Source of the DNA: JASDSY01 sp041441465
GTDB lineage: Bacteria; Muiribacteriota; UBA9980
Assembly: GCA_041441465.1 (NCBI GenBank)
Contig: JASDSY010000028.1
Coordinates: forward strand, 1 to 55,121
Reading direction: 5' to 3'
DNA length: 55,121 nt
Part shown: one piece after another, positions 34,092 through 43,814 of the stretch
Layout: the number at the start of each line of letters is the position of its first letter
Numbering within the stretch: the first letter of the stretch is position 1
Notes under the pieces: model-generated
Told to the model about the DNA's origin: nothing
Seen by the model: the letters and a program-made list of their open reading frames with translations, nothing else
The model's database searches: none
Program-made: the position numbers and the translations under genes

Positions 34092-36386
34092 TTATTGCCG
34101 CAATGTCGTTGTTAAGCCGCTGTTTATATTCAAAGCAGTATTTTTTAACGGTTCATTTTTTTTTTCATCGCTTGTTGTAGTCTGCTTTCCCGGGGTAACT
34201 GTTCCAGGCTGTTGCTTAATTTCCGGCTGCTTCAGGGAATTATCAATATTATCGACTATTGATTTTATAAATTCTGAATTTTGGGCTATAAATTCATTTA
34301 TTTTTAATTTGTCAGTTTCAAATAAATTGGTTAGCGATACTTCCGACGAATTTAAGTTAAAATTCGTTTCACCGGCATTTTTGCCGTTCGCGGTTGTTAT
34401 TTCATATTTCGAATTAACCATATTTTTATTGATTTTTGCAATTAAATTTAACATGTGAGCCGGGATTTTTAAATTTTTTCCGCCGGCCGGGTTATAATCG
34501 TAGTTAATATTTTCTCCGCTTATTTTCACGAGTCCGGATAATGCGTCATATTTGCCATAAACGTTGATGTTTACACTTGCGGTTCCCGCGGCGTCGTTAA
34601 GGTTATATGCTTGAAGCTGATTCCTAAAATTAACCAGATTCGCGTTTTTTACATCGGCTAAAATTCGTAGCCGTCCGTTTTTGTTGAATCCGATAACATC
34701 GATTAGTCCGGTCAGCGCCATATCGTCGATTTTTAATAAGATGTTTTTAGCTATAAAGTGATTGTTATTGAAAGCCATTGAAGCGTTCAATTGTATTTTA
34801 GGCAGGCCCGCGATGCCGTATATTTCAAGGTTGGATATATTGGAATTTATAGCGAAATACTGGCGTTTATGCGTTCCTGAAAATCTCGCATTTACACTTA
34901 TTTTACATGAATTTGGCCTGGAATTTGAATTGGTTTCGGTTTTTCCGTCAATACTTTCCGGATCGTCCTCTGCGTCTTCAGAGATTGCCTGGGGGCTTGA
35001 AGCTGATTTTAATATAAAATCATAGTACGGCGCGCGTATATCTCTTAAAAACCCTTTAAATTCATAGTTTCGATTTGCCATGCTGAATGTTATCGGTTCT
35101 TTGACAGTTATATTTCCTTTTAACAGCTCGATCTGGCCGTTTAAATTCCTTATGTCTATAGGTATCAATGCTGAAATTATATTAATTTTATTAAAAGTAA
35201 GTAACGCGTTTATGTCCCATGATAAATAATTCAATCCCATGCCGCTTATCATTAAATTCAAGTCAAAATTACCGCTCGAATAGTAATTTCGCAATATCGA
35301 ATACGGCAATACGGTTTTGACTGCTGAAAATAATTTTTCGAAATAGGTTTGACTCATTGTTGTTTTAAGCATAAAAGCGATGTTGGTTTTGTCGAAAAAA
35401 TTAGAAACAGCGCCTTCAAATTTTGTTTCAAATCCTTTGATTCCAACTGTTGAATCGTAAAATCTGACTGTATTTTCATCGAAATTAAGATTGAGGTTTT
35501 TTGATACGATCGGAAAAGGCAGTCCCTTAATATTCAATATGATATTTTCGCAAGCCGTTTTGCCTGACATTTCTACACGTCCGCCGATGTATTTAACCAT
35601 TACAAAAGATTTTAAAAAACCGCTGTCGAATTTTAATGAATCGGTTAAATATTCTATAAAGGGGTTGATTTTTGATAAATCGATTTTTTCCGTTTGTATG
35701 GTGCAGTCGGCGGACCATAATGGTACATTAAATAATCCGCTTATTGCGGTAGATGATACTATCGTTATGTCATTTTTAATTATTTCAATTATACTTGCCA
35801 GCTCGACAACTTTAAATCCGGCTTTGGGATTAAGCGTGAAATTTTTTAATTTAAAAGTGTATACCGCTGCCGAATCGTTCTGATATTCGTCTGTAAGTTT
35901 TATCTTAAGCTCGTTAAAATTTATTTTACGGATATCGTAATCGATATTTACGGGAAGATTTTGAGTCAGATGAGGTTTTTCAATAAAAGAACTGAAGCGT
36001 GAAATTACATCGCCGATATCGAAATTTCCGTCCTTTGTTCTTTTGCATTTTAATTCGCAGTTATTCACTGTAATTTCATTTATTCTGAACACTCCTTTAA
36101 AAACTGAAGGCAGAGAATATTTTAAATTACAGTCTTTGATATTTAATTCGCAGGAAGATGTCTGCGCTGAATTTACATGAATGTCATATAACGAAATACT
36201 TTTTATAAAATCGCCGGAAATCCTGTCAATGGATGTTTGACGTCCGGTAGCTTCGTATATTGTTTTAGCTAATGTATTTTTTATTAAATCGTTCGACAGA
36301 TAATATTTAACGGCCATCGCGCTTATCGCTAACAGCAGGGCTAATGCGATTGTAATTTTAAATAATTTAAATATTTTTTTTAACAT
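34092..36386 (-). CDS. AsmA/TamB-like envelope protein
   Basis: 764 residues. One N-terminal transmembrane helix (~11-28), then the hallmark AsmA N-terminal pattern (TGRQTSIDRISGDFIKSISLYDIHV) in which a short helix precedes a long beta-rich periplasmic body (~55-690) with repeated LNI/FDIG/NL strands, and a Gln/Thr/Pro/Lys-rich tail. AsmA-type proteins form long hydrophobic grooves thought to carry phospholipid to the outer membrane, which supports a diderm envelope. Family assignment rests on architecture and the N-terminal motif rather than a full profile match. First gene of the pair with the HemA-like gene. Confidence 0.72.
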   Translation of the reverse strand: MLKKIFKLFKITIALALLLAISAMAVKYYLSNDLIKNTLAKTIYEATGRQTSIDRISGDFIKSISLYDIHVNSAQTSSCELNIKDCNLKYSLPSVFKGVFRINEITVNNCELKCKRTKDGNFDIGDVISRFSSFIEKPHLTQNLPVNIDYDIRKINFNELKIKLTDEYQNDSAAVYTFKLKNFTLNPKAGFKVVELASIIEIIKNDITIVSSTAISGLFNVPLWSADCTIQTEKIDLSKINPFIEYLTDSLKFDSGFLKSFVMVKYIGGRVEMSGKTACENIILNIKGLPFPIVSKNLNLNFDENTVRFYDSTVGIKGFETKFEGAVSNFFDKTNIAFMLKTTMSQTYFEKLFSAVKTVLPYSILRNYYSSGNFDLNLMISGMGLNYLSWDINALLTFNKINIISALIPIDIRNLNGQIELLKGNITVKEPITFSMANRNYEFKGFLRDIRAPYYDFILKSASSPQAISEDAEDDPESIDGKTETNSNSRPNSCKISVNARFSGTHKRQYFAINSNISNLEIYGIAGLPKIQLNASMAFNNNHFIAKNILLKIDDMALTGLIDVIGFNKNGRLRILADVKNANLVNFRNQLQAYNLNDAAGTASVNINVYGKYDALSGLVKISGENINYDYNPAGGKNLKIPAHMLNLIAKINKNMVNSKYEITTANGKNAGETNFNLNSSEVSLTNLFETDKLKINEFIAQNSEFIKSIVDNIDNSLKQPEIKQQPGTVTPGKQTTTSDEKKNEPLKNTALNINSGLTTTLRQ

Positions 36387-36448
36387 AATTTTATCACCTA
36401 CTGTAATTTCGGCAATATGTTAATAAAATTAATCATAAAATTATTTAT

Positions 36449-36481
36449 TCAGGTTTGATTCAGGTTTGATTCAGGTTTGAT
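36449..36481. repeat. Three perfect tandem copies of an 11-base unit
   Basis: TCAGGTTTGAT occurs three times without a gap. The 11-base period is close to one helical turn, so a bound protein would contact the same face each time. It lies about 65 bases upstream of the AsmA-like start, on that gene's promoter side. Confidence 0.95.
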
Positions 36482-36621
36482 TTTTAATAAAAACTGTTTA
36501 ACTAAAAGAAAAATTAAAGATGAATATTTTAGCAGATTCTTCAATTGAAAATTGTTTAAATCCAAGAGGTTCAAATAGATTTTATTTTTGGAAAGTCGAG
36601 TTTAAATATTATATTTTACAT

Positions 36622-36670
36622 GAAAAAGCAGAACTATTCAAAAGAATTACTTCCGAATAGTCCTGCTTTA
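36622..36670 (-). terminator. Terminator of the Hsp20 gene
   Basis: Stem AAAGCAGAACTATTC / GAATAGTCCTGCTTT, 14 of 15 pairs, loop ~15 bases. On the minus strand it ends GCTTTTTC just downstream of the Hsp20 stop. Confidence 0.8.
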
Positions 36671-36718
36671 TTAGTTATGACTTATTAATCAGGCTGATTT
36701 TTTAGCGCCTGAAATTTT

Positions 36719-37153
36719 TTATTTAACCGCTATCTTTTTAACTTCTTTATTTTTTTGAGTTTTCGGGAAGTTAACCATTAACACGCCGTCTTTATATTCT
36801 GCTGTTACGTCTTCTTCTTTCAATGTAGCCGGAACCTCAAAGCTTCTTGCAAAAGAACCGTATTTTCTTTCCGTATAAAAATAGCCGTCTCCTTTTTTTT
36901 CTTTATTTTCTTCGACTTTGCCGCTTATTTTTAAAATGCCGTCGTCGATTTCAATTGAAATATCGTCTTTTTTCATGCCTGGAAGCTCCGCTTCGACAAA
37001 TACCTTGTCGTCTTTTTCATAAACTTCAATTAATGGCATGTGTGAATTATTCGGCTCGCGTTTTAAAAAATCATCGTCAATTAAGTCCTTAAACGTTTTC
37101 CTGATATTTAATAACTCGTTTAAAAAAGGATTTTGCCATTTTGTAATGTTCAT
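36719..37153 (-). CDS. Small heat-shock protein, Hsp20/alpha-crystallin family
   Basis: 144 residues, an ATP-independent holdase chaperone in the cytoplasm. The alpha-crystallin domain (~38-135) shows PLIEVYEKDDKVFVEAELPG, DDISIEIDDGILKISG, YGSFARSFEVPATLKEEDV and DGVLMVNFPK; the C-terminal I-x-I anchor is reduced to KKIAVK. The ribosome site is strong (AAGGAGG). No CIRCE element or clear heat-shock sigma promoter was found; a short dyad AGGGAATTAACCCT lies ~30 bases upstream of the start. Confidence 0.95.
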   Translation of the reverse strand: MNITKWQNPFLNELLNIRKTFKDLIDDDFLKREPNNSHMPLIEVYEKDDKVFVEAELPGMKKDDISIEIDDGILKISGKVEENKEKKGDGYFYTERKYGSFARSFEVPATLKEEDVTAEYKDGVLMVNFPKTQKNKEVKKIAVK

Positions 37154-37343
37154 AATAATTACCTCCTTGAAATTTATAGGGAATTAACCCTTTTTACTTA
37201 TTTTATGATTTGTTGAATCTTATTTTTTTATTTTCACAATTTGTTAAAGCAACAGGTGTGCCAAAATTAAAAATATATGAAACAGAAGAGTTTTGGAAAT
37301 AATAATATTTTTTTTGATATTAAATTTTTTAAAGTTCCAATTG

Positions 37344-37364
37344 TTCTACAATTTTAGTGTAGAA
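37344..37364. promoter_or_regulatory. Inverted repeat TTCTACA-N7-TGTAGAA, possible operator
   Basis: Perfect 7-bp dyad with a 7-base centre, between the divergent Hsp20 and clostripain genes, ~180 bases upstream of the Hsp20 ATG. The size is right for a dimeric regulator; no regulator can be assigned. Confidence 0.4.
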
Positions 37365-37610
37365 ATTTTCACCACTTATTTATTTTTTCCACTGTCCTGA
37401 CATAATTATTTGCTTATTTAAGTATTATATATATATTGCGGTTTTATTTATTTATAATATCATGGCGGCTGTATATTTTGATGATATTGGCATTTTTAAC
37501 TCTTCATGTCCTGGATTTATCTTTTATAAAATTTTACATTATTATAAGTACATCTTGATTCTAAAATATTAAAAAAATGAATTAATCACCATGAAAATAG
37601 TCTTATTTTC

Positions 37611-37639
37611 TTGACAGGTGTATAGTTTTATATTATAAT
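37611..37639 (+). promoter_or_regulatory. Perfect sigma-70 promoter for the clostripain gene
   Basis: TTGACA (37611-37616), 17 bases, TATAAT (37634-37639), ~34 bases before the ATG. Confidence 0.93.
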
Positions 37640-37672
37640 TGATTAAAATATTAATTTGGGAGTTGTATTTTT

Positions 37673-40489
37673 ATGAATAAAAATAATTTAAATAAAATTT
37701 ATAAAAATAAAATAATGTTTAAGTACTCATTTATAGGATTGTTTATTTTTGTAATGATATTTACGGCAGGTTCCGTATGCGCACAGGATGCAGCCAGGGC
37801 TAATTCGCAGGCGCTTGCTGATTGGACCGTACTTTCGTATCTGGCGGCCGATAACAGCCTTGAAAGGAACGCACTGGCCGATATTAATGAAATGGAACAA
37901 GCCGGCCCGGCTCCTAATATAAATATAATTATTCAGTTAGACAGATCTGAAAACGGCTATAACGATGGAGTAAATGCATGGAACGAAGCCGTCAGAATCA
38001 AAATCGTGAAAGATAACGATAATCAAAAAATTAATTCGCCTATTATCGCTAAACTGGGTAATGTAAATAGCGGCGATTCTAAAAATCTTACAGAATTTAT
38101 CGAATGGGGAATAAAAAATTATCCGGCCAAGCGTTATGCGCTTGTCGTATGGAGTCATGGTTCGGGCTGGAAAACGATCCCTTATGACGGCGTAGTAGAA
38201 GAAAACGGCGGTAAATCGAAAACCAAGAGCAGAAGGTTAAAATATCTTGAAAATCTCGCGAAGCAGCCGGAACATTTTATGAATAATCTTAACGACAGAA
38301 AGATTAAAAGCGTAAGAAAAGTGGCTGCTCAATTCGCGACTGCGATTAATTTTGATTTCAATGACATGCAGATGCAGAAAACGATAGCTTATGACGATTC
38401 ATCCTGTGATTCCATTACATTGAATGAGCTTCATGATGCGATAAAGTCAGGAGCTTCAAACGCGGGATTGGTTAACGGTTTTGATATAATATGGTTTGAT
38501 GCCTGCCTTATGAGCATGTTTGAAGTGGCATGCTCAATAAGCGACTGCGGACAATATATGATTGCATCCGAAGAAACTACTCCTGAATTCGGCTGGAACC
38601 ATGTTAAGATCGTTAATGCGCTTAACAAGGCCGGAGCTCTTCAAACTTCGGATGTGGCGAAGCTGATTGCGGGAAAATTTATAGATTCATATAACAAGCC
38701 TGATTCTACATCTGAATCGCCATTCGGCCAGGCTGATTATTTGCCTGTTACAATGAACGCGATTGACTTAAAGAAGACTGACAGGATGATAGCTGTATTG
38801 AATGAATTTGTTACTCTTGCTAAAGATCCGGCTTTGATACCGGCAGTTTATAACAGCCTTAAAATAGTTCAGCGCTTTGATGACCCGGATTATGTCGACC
38901 TTTTTAATTTTATGCAGGTGCTTAATAATTCGGTTTCTTCACCGGCACTCGATAATTGTTTTAAAAATTTTAAACAGGCTTTTGGCGAACTCGTAATACT
39001 TAATAAAAAGAATGCTCAGCAATTTAAAAACGCATGCGGCCTTTCAATTTATTTTCCGGCCCAGGAATACAATAAAGATTATGAAGAACTTGTTTTTTCA
39101 CAAAAATGCCACTGGCTTGAGTTTATAAAAAATTACTTTTATCCGGCGGCTTCTGAAATCATAGTCTGCACTAATAGTTACATCAATAATGCAAATAACG
39201 ACGGCCTGATTGTGCCTAATGATAATTTCGAACTCAGGGCAGCGGTTTTAAATACTGGAAATGTTGCTTCGGGTAATTGCAAACTTAGCGTTAAAACTAA
39301 ATCGAAAGGCATAAAGATTTTAAACGGCGATTGCGCTTTAAATTCGATCGGTCCGTCAAACTATGCTGAAGGTGTTTTTAAAATGTCATCGACTGCCGTT
39401 AAGGAAAATGATGCGGTAAGTTTTGATCTGTTTTATGAGGGCGCCGACGGCGTTTCTGTAAAAATAGCGAAGCTTGATTATATTGTGAAAGCTCCGTTTA
39501 TGAAAAAATCAAATGCGCTTGTAATTCTCGGGCATTCAGACGAAGCTGTAACGAATGCTATCAATACGGCGTTTGAAACGGCCGGGATCAAATTTGACCT
39601 GTGGAGCACTGATAATGACGGCCAGGTAACTCTTGCCGTATTAAAAAAATACTTAAACGGCGGCGTGGTTTTCAAAATCGTTCCTGACTCTTCCGAACAA
39701 AATAAAATGGTTATGGCCGAGCTGGCGATATTGCAGGAATTTTTAATGTCTGGCGGTTCGCTGTTTTTATGCGGCCAGGACGTAGGCGCGATGATCGGCA
39801 GTACTGATTTTTATAAGAACTATTTAAAATGTTCGTTCGTCAGTGATGACGGCGGCAGCGGCGCTATTAAAGGCAACGGCAAGTTCGACGGCGAAAGTTA
39901 TACTTTAAACGGTTCAGATTCGGCTAATAATCAGCTGTTTATCGATGAAATATCCCCTTTAAAAGGCGCCGAAGTTATATTCAATTATGATAATAACAAA
40001 ACGGCCGGCATTTTTGCGGATACTCAAAAATACCGCCTGATTTATTTAGGATTCGGTCTTGAAGCGGTAAGTACTGCGGCGGCACGCGCCGAAATCGTGA
40101 AAAAAGCTATGGCTATATTGCCTTTCAACTTGCAGGCGGCTGTCGAGAACATGCAAAAAGTTTCCGTGGCTGTAAAAGCCCAGGCTGACAGTTCGGCGGA
40201 CGGCCCGGAAAATAATATGGAAAAAGCGTCCGAAGTCGCGGTATCTACCAATCAGCGCGCAGCTTCGAATGTAATTAATGATTTAAACGGCGGCAATTAC
40301 CAGAGTGCATTTGAACTTTGCGACAGGCTTTCCGGAGAAGGCGATGCCAGGGTAAAACAGTCGTTTAAACCTGTTCTAAAGGAAATATCCGAATTCTTGA
40401 GGTCAAAATTAATGCAGCGCGATTCGTTGAATGCCGAAGAACAAAAACAGCTTGAAGCGCTTTTAAATAGGATCGAATCAATAAAATAA
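37673..40489 (+). CDS. Secreted clostripain-family cysteine peptidase (C11) with long C-terminal region
   Basis: 938 residues. Signal peptide ~1-37 after a lysine/asparagine-rich start. The C11 domain (~48-480) has the catalytic His162 in VVWSHGSGW and Cys278 in WFDACLMSM, with the typical opening WTVLSYLAADNSLE. Clostripains cut after Arg or Lys and self-process in a loop between His and Cys; here that loop (~172-235) is basic (KSKTKSRRLKYL), consistent with auto-cleavage. Residues ~490-610 look like an Ig/CARDB-type beta module. Residues ~625-790 resemble a glutamine amidotransferase-like/GATase-fold domain (ALVILGHSDEA, GGSLFLCGQDVGAM), and a helical tail follows. Probably extracellular, for protein breakdown. 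Perfect promoter and its own terminator. Confidence 0.9.
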   Translation: MNKNNLNKIYKNKIMFKYSFIGLFIFVMIFTAGSVCAQDAARANSQALADWTVLSYLAADNSLERNALADINEMEQAGPAPNINIIIQLDRSENGYNDGVNAWNEAVRIKIVKDNDNQKINSPIIAKLGNVNSGDSKNLTEFIEWGIKNYPAKRYALVVWSHGSGWKTIPYDGVVEENGGKSKTKSRRLKYLENLAKQPEHFMNNLNDRKIKSVRKVAAQFATAINFDFNDMQMQKTIAYDDSSCDSITLNELHDAIKSGASNAGLVNGFDIIWFDACLMSMFEVACSISDCGQYMIASEETTPEFGWNHVKIVNALNKAGALQTSDVAKLIAGKFIDSYNKPDSTSESPFGQADYLPVTMNAIDLKKTDRMIAVLNEFVTLAKDPALIPAVYNSLKIVQRFDDPDYVDLFNFMQVLNNSVSSPALDNCFKNFKQAFGELVILNKKNAQQFKNACGLSIYFPAQEYNKDYEELVFSQKCHWLEFIKNYFYPAASEIIVCTNSYINNANNDGLIVPNDNFELRAAVLNTGNVASGNCKLSVKTKSKGIKILNGDCALNSIGPSNYAEGVFKMSSTAVKENDAVSFDLFYEGADGVSVKIAKLDYIVKAPFMKKSNALVILGHSDEAVTNAINTAFETAGIKFDLWSTDNDGQVTLAVLKKYLNGGVVFKIVPDSSEQNKMVMAELAILQEFLMSGGSLFLCGQDVGAMIGSTDFYKNYLKCSFVSDDGGSGAIKGNGKFDGESYTLNGSDSANNQLFIDEISPLKGAEVIFNYDNNKTAGIFADTQKYRLIYLGFGLEAVSTAAARAEIVKKAMAILPFNLQAAVENMQKVSVAVKAQADSSADGPENNMEKASEVAVSTNQRAASNVINDLNGGNYQSAFELCDRLSGEGDARVKQSFKPVLKEISEFLRSKLMQRDSLNAEEQKQLEALLNRIESIK

Positions 40490-40565
40490 AATTATCGCCG
40501 TGAAAATAATAAAGAATTAATTAATCAAAATGATAAGTTTGATGGTATAAATTTAAAGCGGCTGG

Positions 40566-40611
40566 AAAAGGGCTGTTTCAAAAGTTATTTTTTGAGGCAG
40601 CCCTTTCTAAA
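40566..40611 (+). terminator. Hairpin terminator abutting the start of the sigma-54 activator gene
   Basis: 14-bp stem GGGCTGTTTCAAAA (40570-40583) / TTTTGAGGCAGCCC (40590-40603) with two wobble pairs and a six-base loop. The T tail is short. The next ATG is only nine bases from the stem, so the hairpin would also affect translation if read through. Confidence 0.7.
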
Positions 40612-41874
40612 ATGGATTTCAAAGACAGGATGTTAATTATGAATATGAGTTTAAATAAAACGCAGATGCGTGAAAAAATTATCAATGAGTTAGGCTCTGA
40701 TTATTGCATGTATGGCAAAAGCAATGCAGTGCATAAGATATGTGATACGATACAAAAAATAGCACGTGTCGATTCGACGGTTTTAATTACCGGCGAATCG
40801 GGAACCGGCAAGGAGCTTGTGGCGAATGCGGTTCACGCGGCTTCGAAACGTTCGCATGGGCCGTTTATCAAAATAAATTGCACGGCTTTAAATGATAACC
40901 TTCTGGAATCGGAACTATTCGGCCATGTCCGCGGCGCTTTTACAGGCGCGGTTTCAGATAAAATCGGTAAATTCGAGGCTGCATCCGGCGGCACTATTTT
41001 TCTGGACGAAATTGGCGATATTTCAGCTTTAATGCAGGCTAAACTTTTAAGGATCATTCAGGAACGCAAATTTGAACGTGTCGGCGAAAATAAGACGCGC
41101 GAATGCGATGTGCGGATAATAGCGGCAACACACCGTAACTTGCCTGAACTTGTAAAAACTGAAAAATTCAGGCATGACCTTTATTATAGGCTGAATGTGG
41201 TCAGCCTTTATCTTCCTTCTTTGAAAGAACGGCCTGAGGATATTCCAGCCCTTGTTAATTATTTCATAAATAAATTTAATAAAAAAGAAAATACAAATAT
41301 AATAGGCGTATCTGACGAAGTTATGGAGAAATTGCAAAATTATTCATGGCCGGGTAATGTCCGCGAACTTGAAAATATAATAGAAGAATCATGTGTTATG
41401 ACAGACAGCGCTGTTATCGATTTTATCAGAATGCCGCAGGCCCATTCCGACGGCGCGAAGCCGGATTCTAAAAAGCCGTCATTTATCATGTACGGGAAAG
41501 GCCTTATGAATTATAATAACGGTATGTTTTCTAATGCTAATCGTGTGATTCGCGGGGTTTCTGAAACTATTTCGGATAATGTGGAAGGCGGTCCCGACAA
41601 ATCTTTTGTAAAAAACTCAATCGGCGATTCTGGATATATAAATGAAAATTTCAAGGCCGATATGAACGACGGGACTAAAATTATGAAAATTCGTCCGTTA
41701 TACGATGAAAACGCTGAAATTCCTTCTGTAAATATAAAAATGCCCTGTACATTAAGTGAAGCTGAAAAAATACTGATCGAAAAAACGCTGTCGATGACAA
41801 ATAATAATAAAACACGTGCCGCGAAGCTTTTGGGAATATCATTAAGAAGCCTTCAGCTTAAGCTGAAAAGATAA
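40612..41874 (+). CDS. Sigma-54-dependent transcriptional activator (AAA+ and Fis domains, no receiver)
   Basis: 420 residues from the first ATG. In-frame ATGs at 40630, 40639 and 40645 exist, and 40639 has the better ribosome site (AGG nine bases upstream), so the true start may be there. The AAA+ core has Walker A GESGTGKE (61-68), the sigma-54-contacting GAFTGA loop (108-113), Walker B IFLDEI, and an arginine-finger region. A long Asn/Gly-rich linker (~275-345) precedes a Fis-type helix-turn-helix (~370-420, NKTRAAKLLGISLRSLQLKL). It lacks a receiver or sensor domain, so it is either constitutive or controlled by partners. No -24/-12 promoter (GG...GC) was spotted in the window. uvrC follows after 10 bases. 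Confidence 0.9.
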   Translation: MDFKDRMLIMNMSLNKTQMREKIINELGSDYCMYGKSNAVHKICDTIQKIARVDSTVLITGESGTGKELVANAVHAASKRSHGPFIKINCTALNDNLLESELFGHVRGAFTGAVSDKIGKFEAASGGTIFLDEIGDISALMQAKLLRIIQERKFERVGENKTRECDVRIIAATHRNLPELVKTEKFRHDLYYRLNVVSLYLPSLKERPEDIPALVNYFINKFNKKENTNIIGVSDEVMEKLQNYSWPGNVRELENIIEESCVMTDSAVIDFIRMPQAHSDGAKPDSKKPSFIMYGKGLMNYNNGMFSNANRVIRGVSETISDNVEGGPDKSFVKNSIGDSGYINENFKADMNDGTKIMKIRPLYDENAEIPSVNIKMPCTLSEAEKILIEKTLSMTNNNKTRAAKLLGISLRSLQLKLKR

Positions 41875-41884
41875 AAATTGCGCT

Positions 41885-43711
41885 ATGAATGAAAAAATTC
41901 AGAAAATATTATCTTCATTGCCTGATAAACCAGGCGTTTATATTATGCATGCCGAGGACGGTACAATAATTTATGTCGGCAAGGCCAAAAATCTTAAAAA
42001 TCGCGTTAAATCTTATTTTTCCGGCGTTTCTGACCATACTTTCAAAACTCAAATTCTCGTTTCTAATATAGCCGACCTTGAATATATTATAACGGCTTCC
42101 GAGGCCGAAGCCTTTATTCTTGAAAATTCGCTCATAAAAAAACATAAACCGCGTTATAACATAATGCTTAAGGACGATAAAACTTATCCTTTTATTAAAC
42201 TCAGCGTTAAAGAAGATTTTCCGCGCGTGCTTTTAGTGCGCAAAATATTTAAAGACGGCGATGAATATTTCGGCCCTTATTCCGATCAGTGGTCTGTTCG
42301 TGTCATTATAAAGCTTTTGCAGGATGTTTTTAATGTGCGTTCATGCAATTTGAACCTCGACACTCCTAAAAAACGGCCGTGCCTTAATTATTTTATAGGG
42401 CGCTGCAAGGGCCCCTGCGTAAGGTACATATCTAAAGATGAATATGCAGCTGTAATAAAACTGGCGCGAAGCTTTTTGAAAGGCGATTATGATTATACAC
42501 TGCTTAACTTAAAGGAAAAAATGCAGGAATTATCGTCGGAATTTAAATTTGAGCAGGCCGCGAAGGTGCGCGATCAGATAAGGTCGATCGAAAATATTGC
42601 CAAGCAGCAGAATATTATATGTTTTGACATGGTCGACCGTGATATAATTGCCGAAGCGGGCGGTACTTTAATGAATATTATTGAGGTATTCAACGTGCGG
42701 CGCGGTGTTTTGCTCGGTCATAAGACTTTTCAGATTGACAGCGAAAAAATTTCAAATGAAAATGGCGCTACTGAGGACTTTATGACGCAGTATTACCAAT
42801 CGTGCGATGATTTTCCACATGAAATTATCACTACCGTCAGAATATCTGACGATACGTCCGAATTTATAGTTGATTTTATAAAAAATAAAACGGATAAAAA
42901 GGTAAAAATCATTACGGCCGATGAGTCTGAACAAAAGTCGCTTATTGCTACCGCGCACAAAAATGCAGTTCATACCCTGAAAATTAAAGAAATAGAAAAA
43001 GCTGAGAAAGACAAAAAATCGCGCGAGGCGCTTTCTGATATTGTTAAGGCGCTCGGCCTTTCGAAACAGCCGCAGCGTATCGAATGTTACGACATTTCAA
43101 ATATTTCTGGGACGCTTGCCGTTGGGTCAATGGTTGTCGCGCTAAACGGCGAAATGGCCCATTCGGAATACCGTAAATTTAAAATTAAAACTGTTAATAA
43201 AATTGATGATTACCAGATGATGAAAGAAGTATTGACCCGCCGGTTTAAAAGAGCTATAGAAGAAAAACAAAAACTGCCGGATCTTGTGATGATAGATGGC
43301 GGCGTCGGGCACCTTTCGGCAGCCTGCGAAGCGATAACCGCTCTTGGGCTGAATAAAAAGTTAGCGTTATGCTCAATTGCCAAGCAGAATGAAGACATAT
43401 TTATTCCGGCAAATAATGTGCCGTCGCCGCTTAATAAAAAATCTCAGGGGCAGTTTTTACTTATGCGGATTCGCGACGAGGCTCACAGGTTTGCAATAAC
43501 TTATCACCGCAGTTTAAGAAAAGGCGTTATGACACTTTCGGTTTTGAGCGGCATTAACGGTATGGGCCAAAAGCGGATTGCGGCGCTTTACGACCACTTT
43601 GAAACGATCGACAGGATTCGTGGAGCGTCGGTCGAAGAATTATGCCTGGTAAAAAGCATAACAAAACCTATAGCCGAAAAAATATATGATTTTTTCCATG
43701 CCAATTCATGA
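41885..43711 (+). CDS. uvrC: Excinuclease ABC subunit C
   Basis: 608 residues, the double-incision nuclease of nucleotide excision repair. The GIY-YIG domain (GVYIMHAEDGTIIYVGKAKNLKNRV, ~17-41) makes the 3' cut. A four-cysteine cluster lies in RSCNLNLDTPKKRPCLNY ... GRCKGPC, typical of the Fe-S-bearing forms. A UVR motif (FKFEQAAKVRDQI) binds UvrB; the RNase H-like domain (RIECYDISNISGT, MIDGGVGHLSA) makes the 5' cut, and a helix-hairpin-helix pair ends the protein. The length is normal. Sharing a transcript with a sigma-54 activator is odd but may only be positional. UvrA and UvrB are not in the window. Confidence 0.96.
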   Translation: MNEKIQKILSSLPDKPGVYIMHAEDGTIIYVGKAKNLKNRVKSYFSGVSDHTFKTQILVSNIADLEYIITASEAEAFILENSLIKKHKPRYNIMLKDDKTYPFIKLSVKEDFPRVLLVRKIFKDGDEYFGPYSDQWSVRVIIKLLQDVFNVRSCNLNLDTPKKRPCLNYFIGRCKGPCVRYISKDEYAAVIKLARSFLKGDYDYTLLNLKEKMQELSSEFKFEQAAKVRDQIRSIENIAKQQNIICFDMVDRDIIAEAGGTLMNIIEVFNVRRGVLLGHKTFQIDSEKISNENGATEDFMTQYYQSCDDFPHEIITTVRISDDTSEFIVDFIKNKTDKKVKIITADESEQKSLIATAHKNAVHTLKIKEIEKAEKDKKSREALSDIVKALGLSKQPQRIECYDISNISGTLAVGSMVVALNGEMAHSEYRKFKIKTVNKIDDYQMMKEVLTRRFKRAIEEKQKLPDLVMIDGGVGHLSAACEAITALGLNKKLALCSIAKQNEDIFIPANNVPSPLNKKSQGQFLLMRIRDEAHRFAITYHRSLRKGVMTLSVLSGINGMGQKRIAALYDHFETIDRIRGASVEELCLVKSITKPIAEKIYDFFHANS

Positions 43712-43762
43712 TGATTTTTTTTTACGTGACTGCCATATACTCTTAAAAAAGTTCGAAATTCA

Positions 43763-43791
43763 TTGACACTATCATTTTTTAGTAGTATAAT
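43763..43791 (+). promoter_or_regulatory. Perfect sigma-70 promoter for the first M14 carboxypeptidase
   Basis: TTGACA (43763-43768), 17 bases, TATAAT (43786-43791). Duplicated with the gene at 45615. The leader is ~150 bases. Confidence 0.93.
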
Positions 43792-43814
43792 CATTTAAAA
43801 AGATAAAAGATTAA

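Larger units (their letters stand above)
36387..36718 (-). other. Intergenic region upstream of the AsmA-like gene
   Basis: 332 AT-rich bases. It contains the three-copy 11-base repeat (36449-36481) and the Hsp20 terminator (36622-36670). A ribosome site (AGGTGAT) precedes the AsmA-like ATG. No clear consensus promoter was found. Confidence 0.6.
37154..37672. other. Divergent intergenic region between Hsp20 and clostripain genes
   Basis: 519 AT-rich bases with no credible ORF. They contain the perfect plus-strand promoter at 37611-37639, an inverted repeat TTCTACA-N7-TGTAGAA (37344-37364) and the Hsp20 leader. No convincing minus-strand promoter was seen. Confidence 0.6.

Noticed and set aside
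37154..37200. RNA thermometer or CIRCE element before Hsp20
   Set aside because: No CIRCE consensus, and the short dyad does not pair well with the AAGGAGG ribosome site.
40490..40611. Sigma-54 (-24/-12) promoter before the activator gene
   Set aside because: No GG-N10-GC pair in the right context was seen; only the terminator hairpin is clear.
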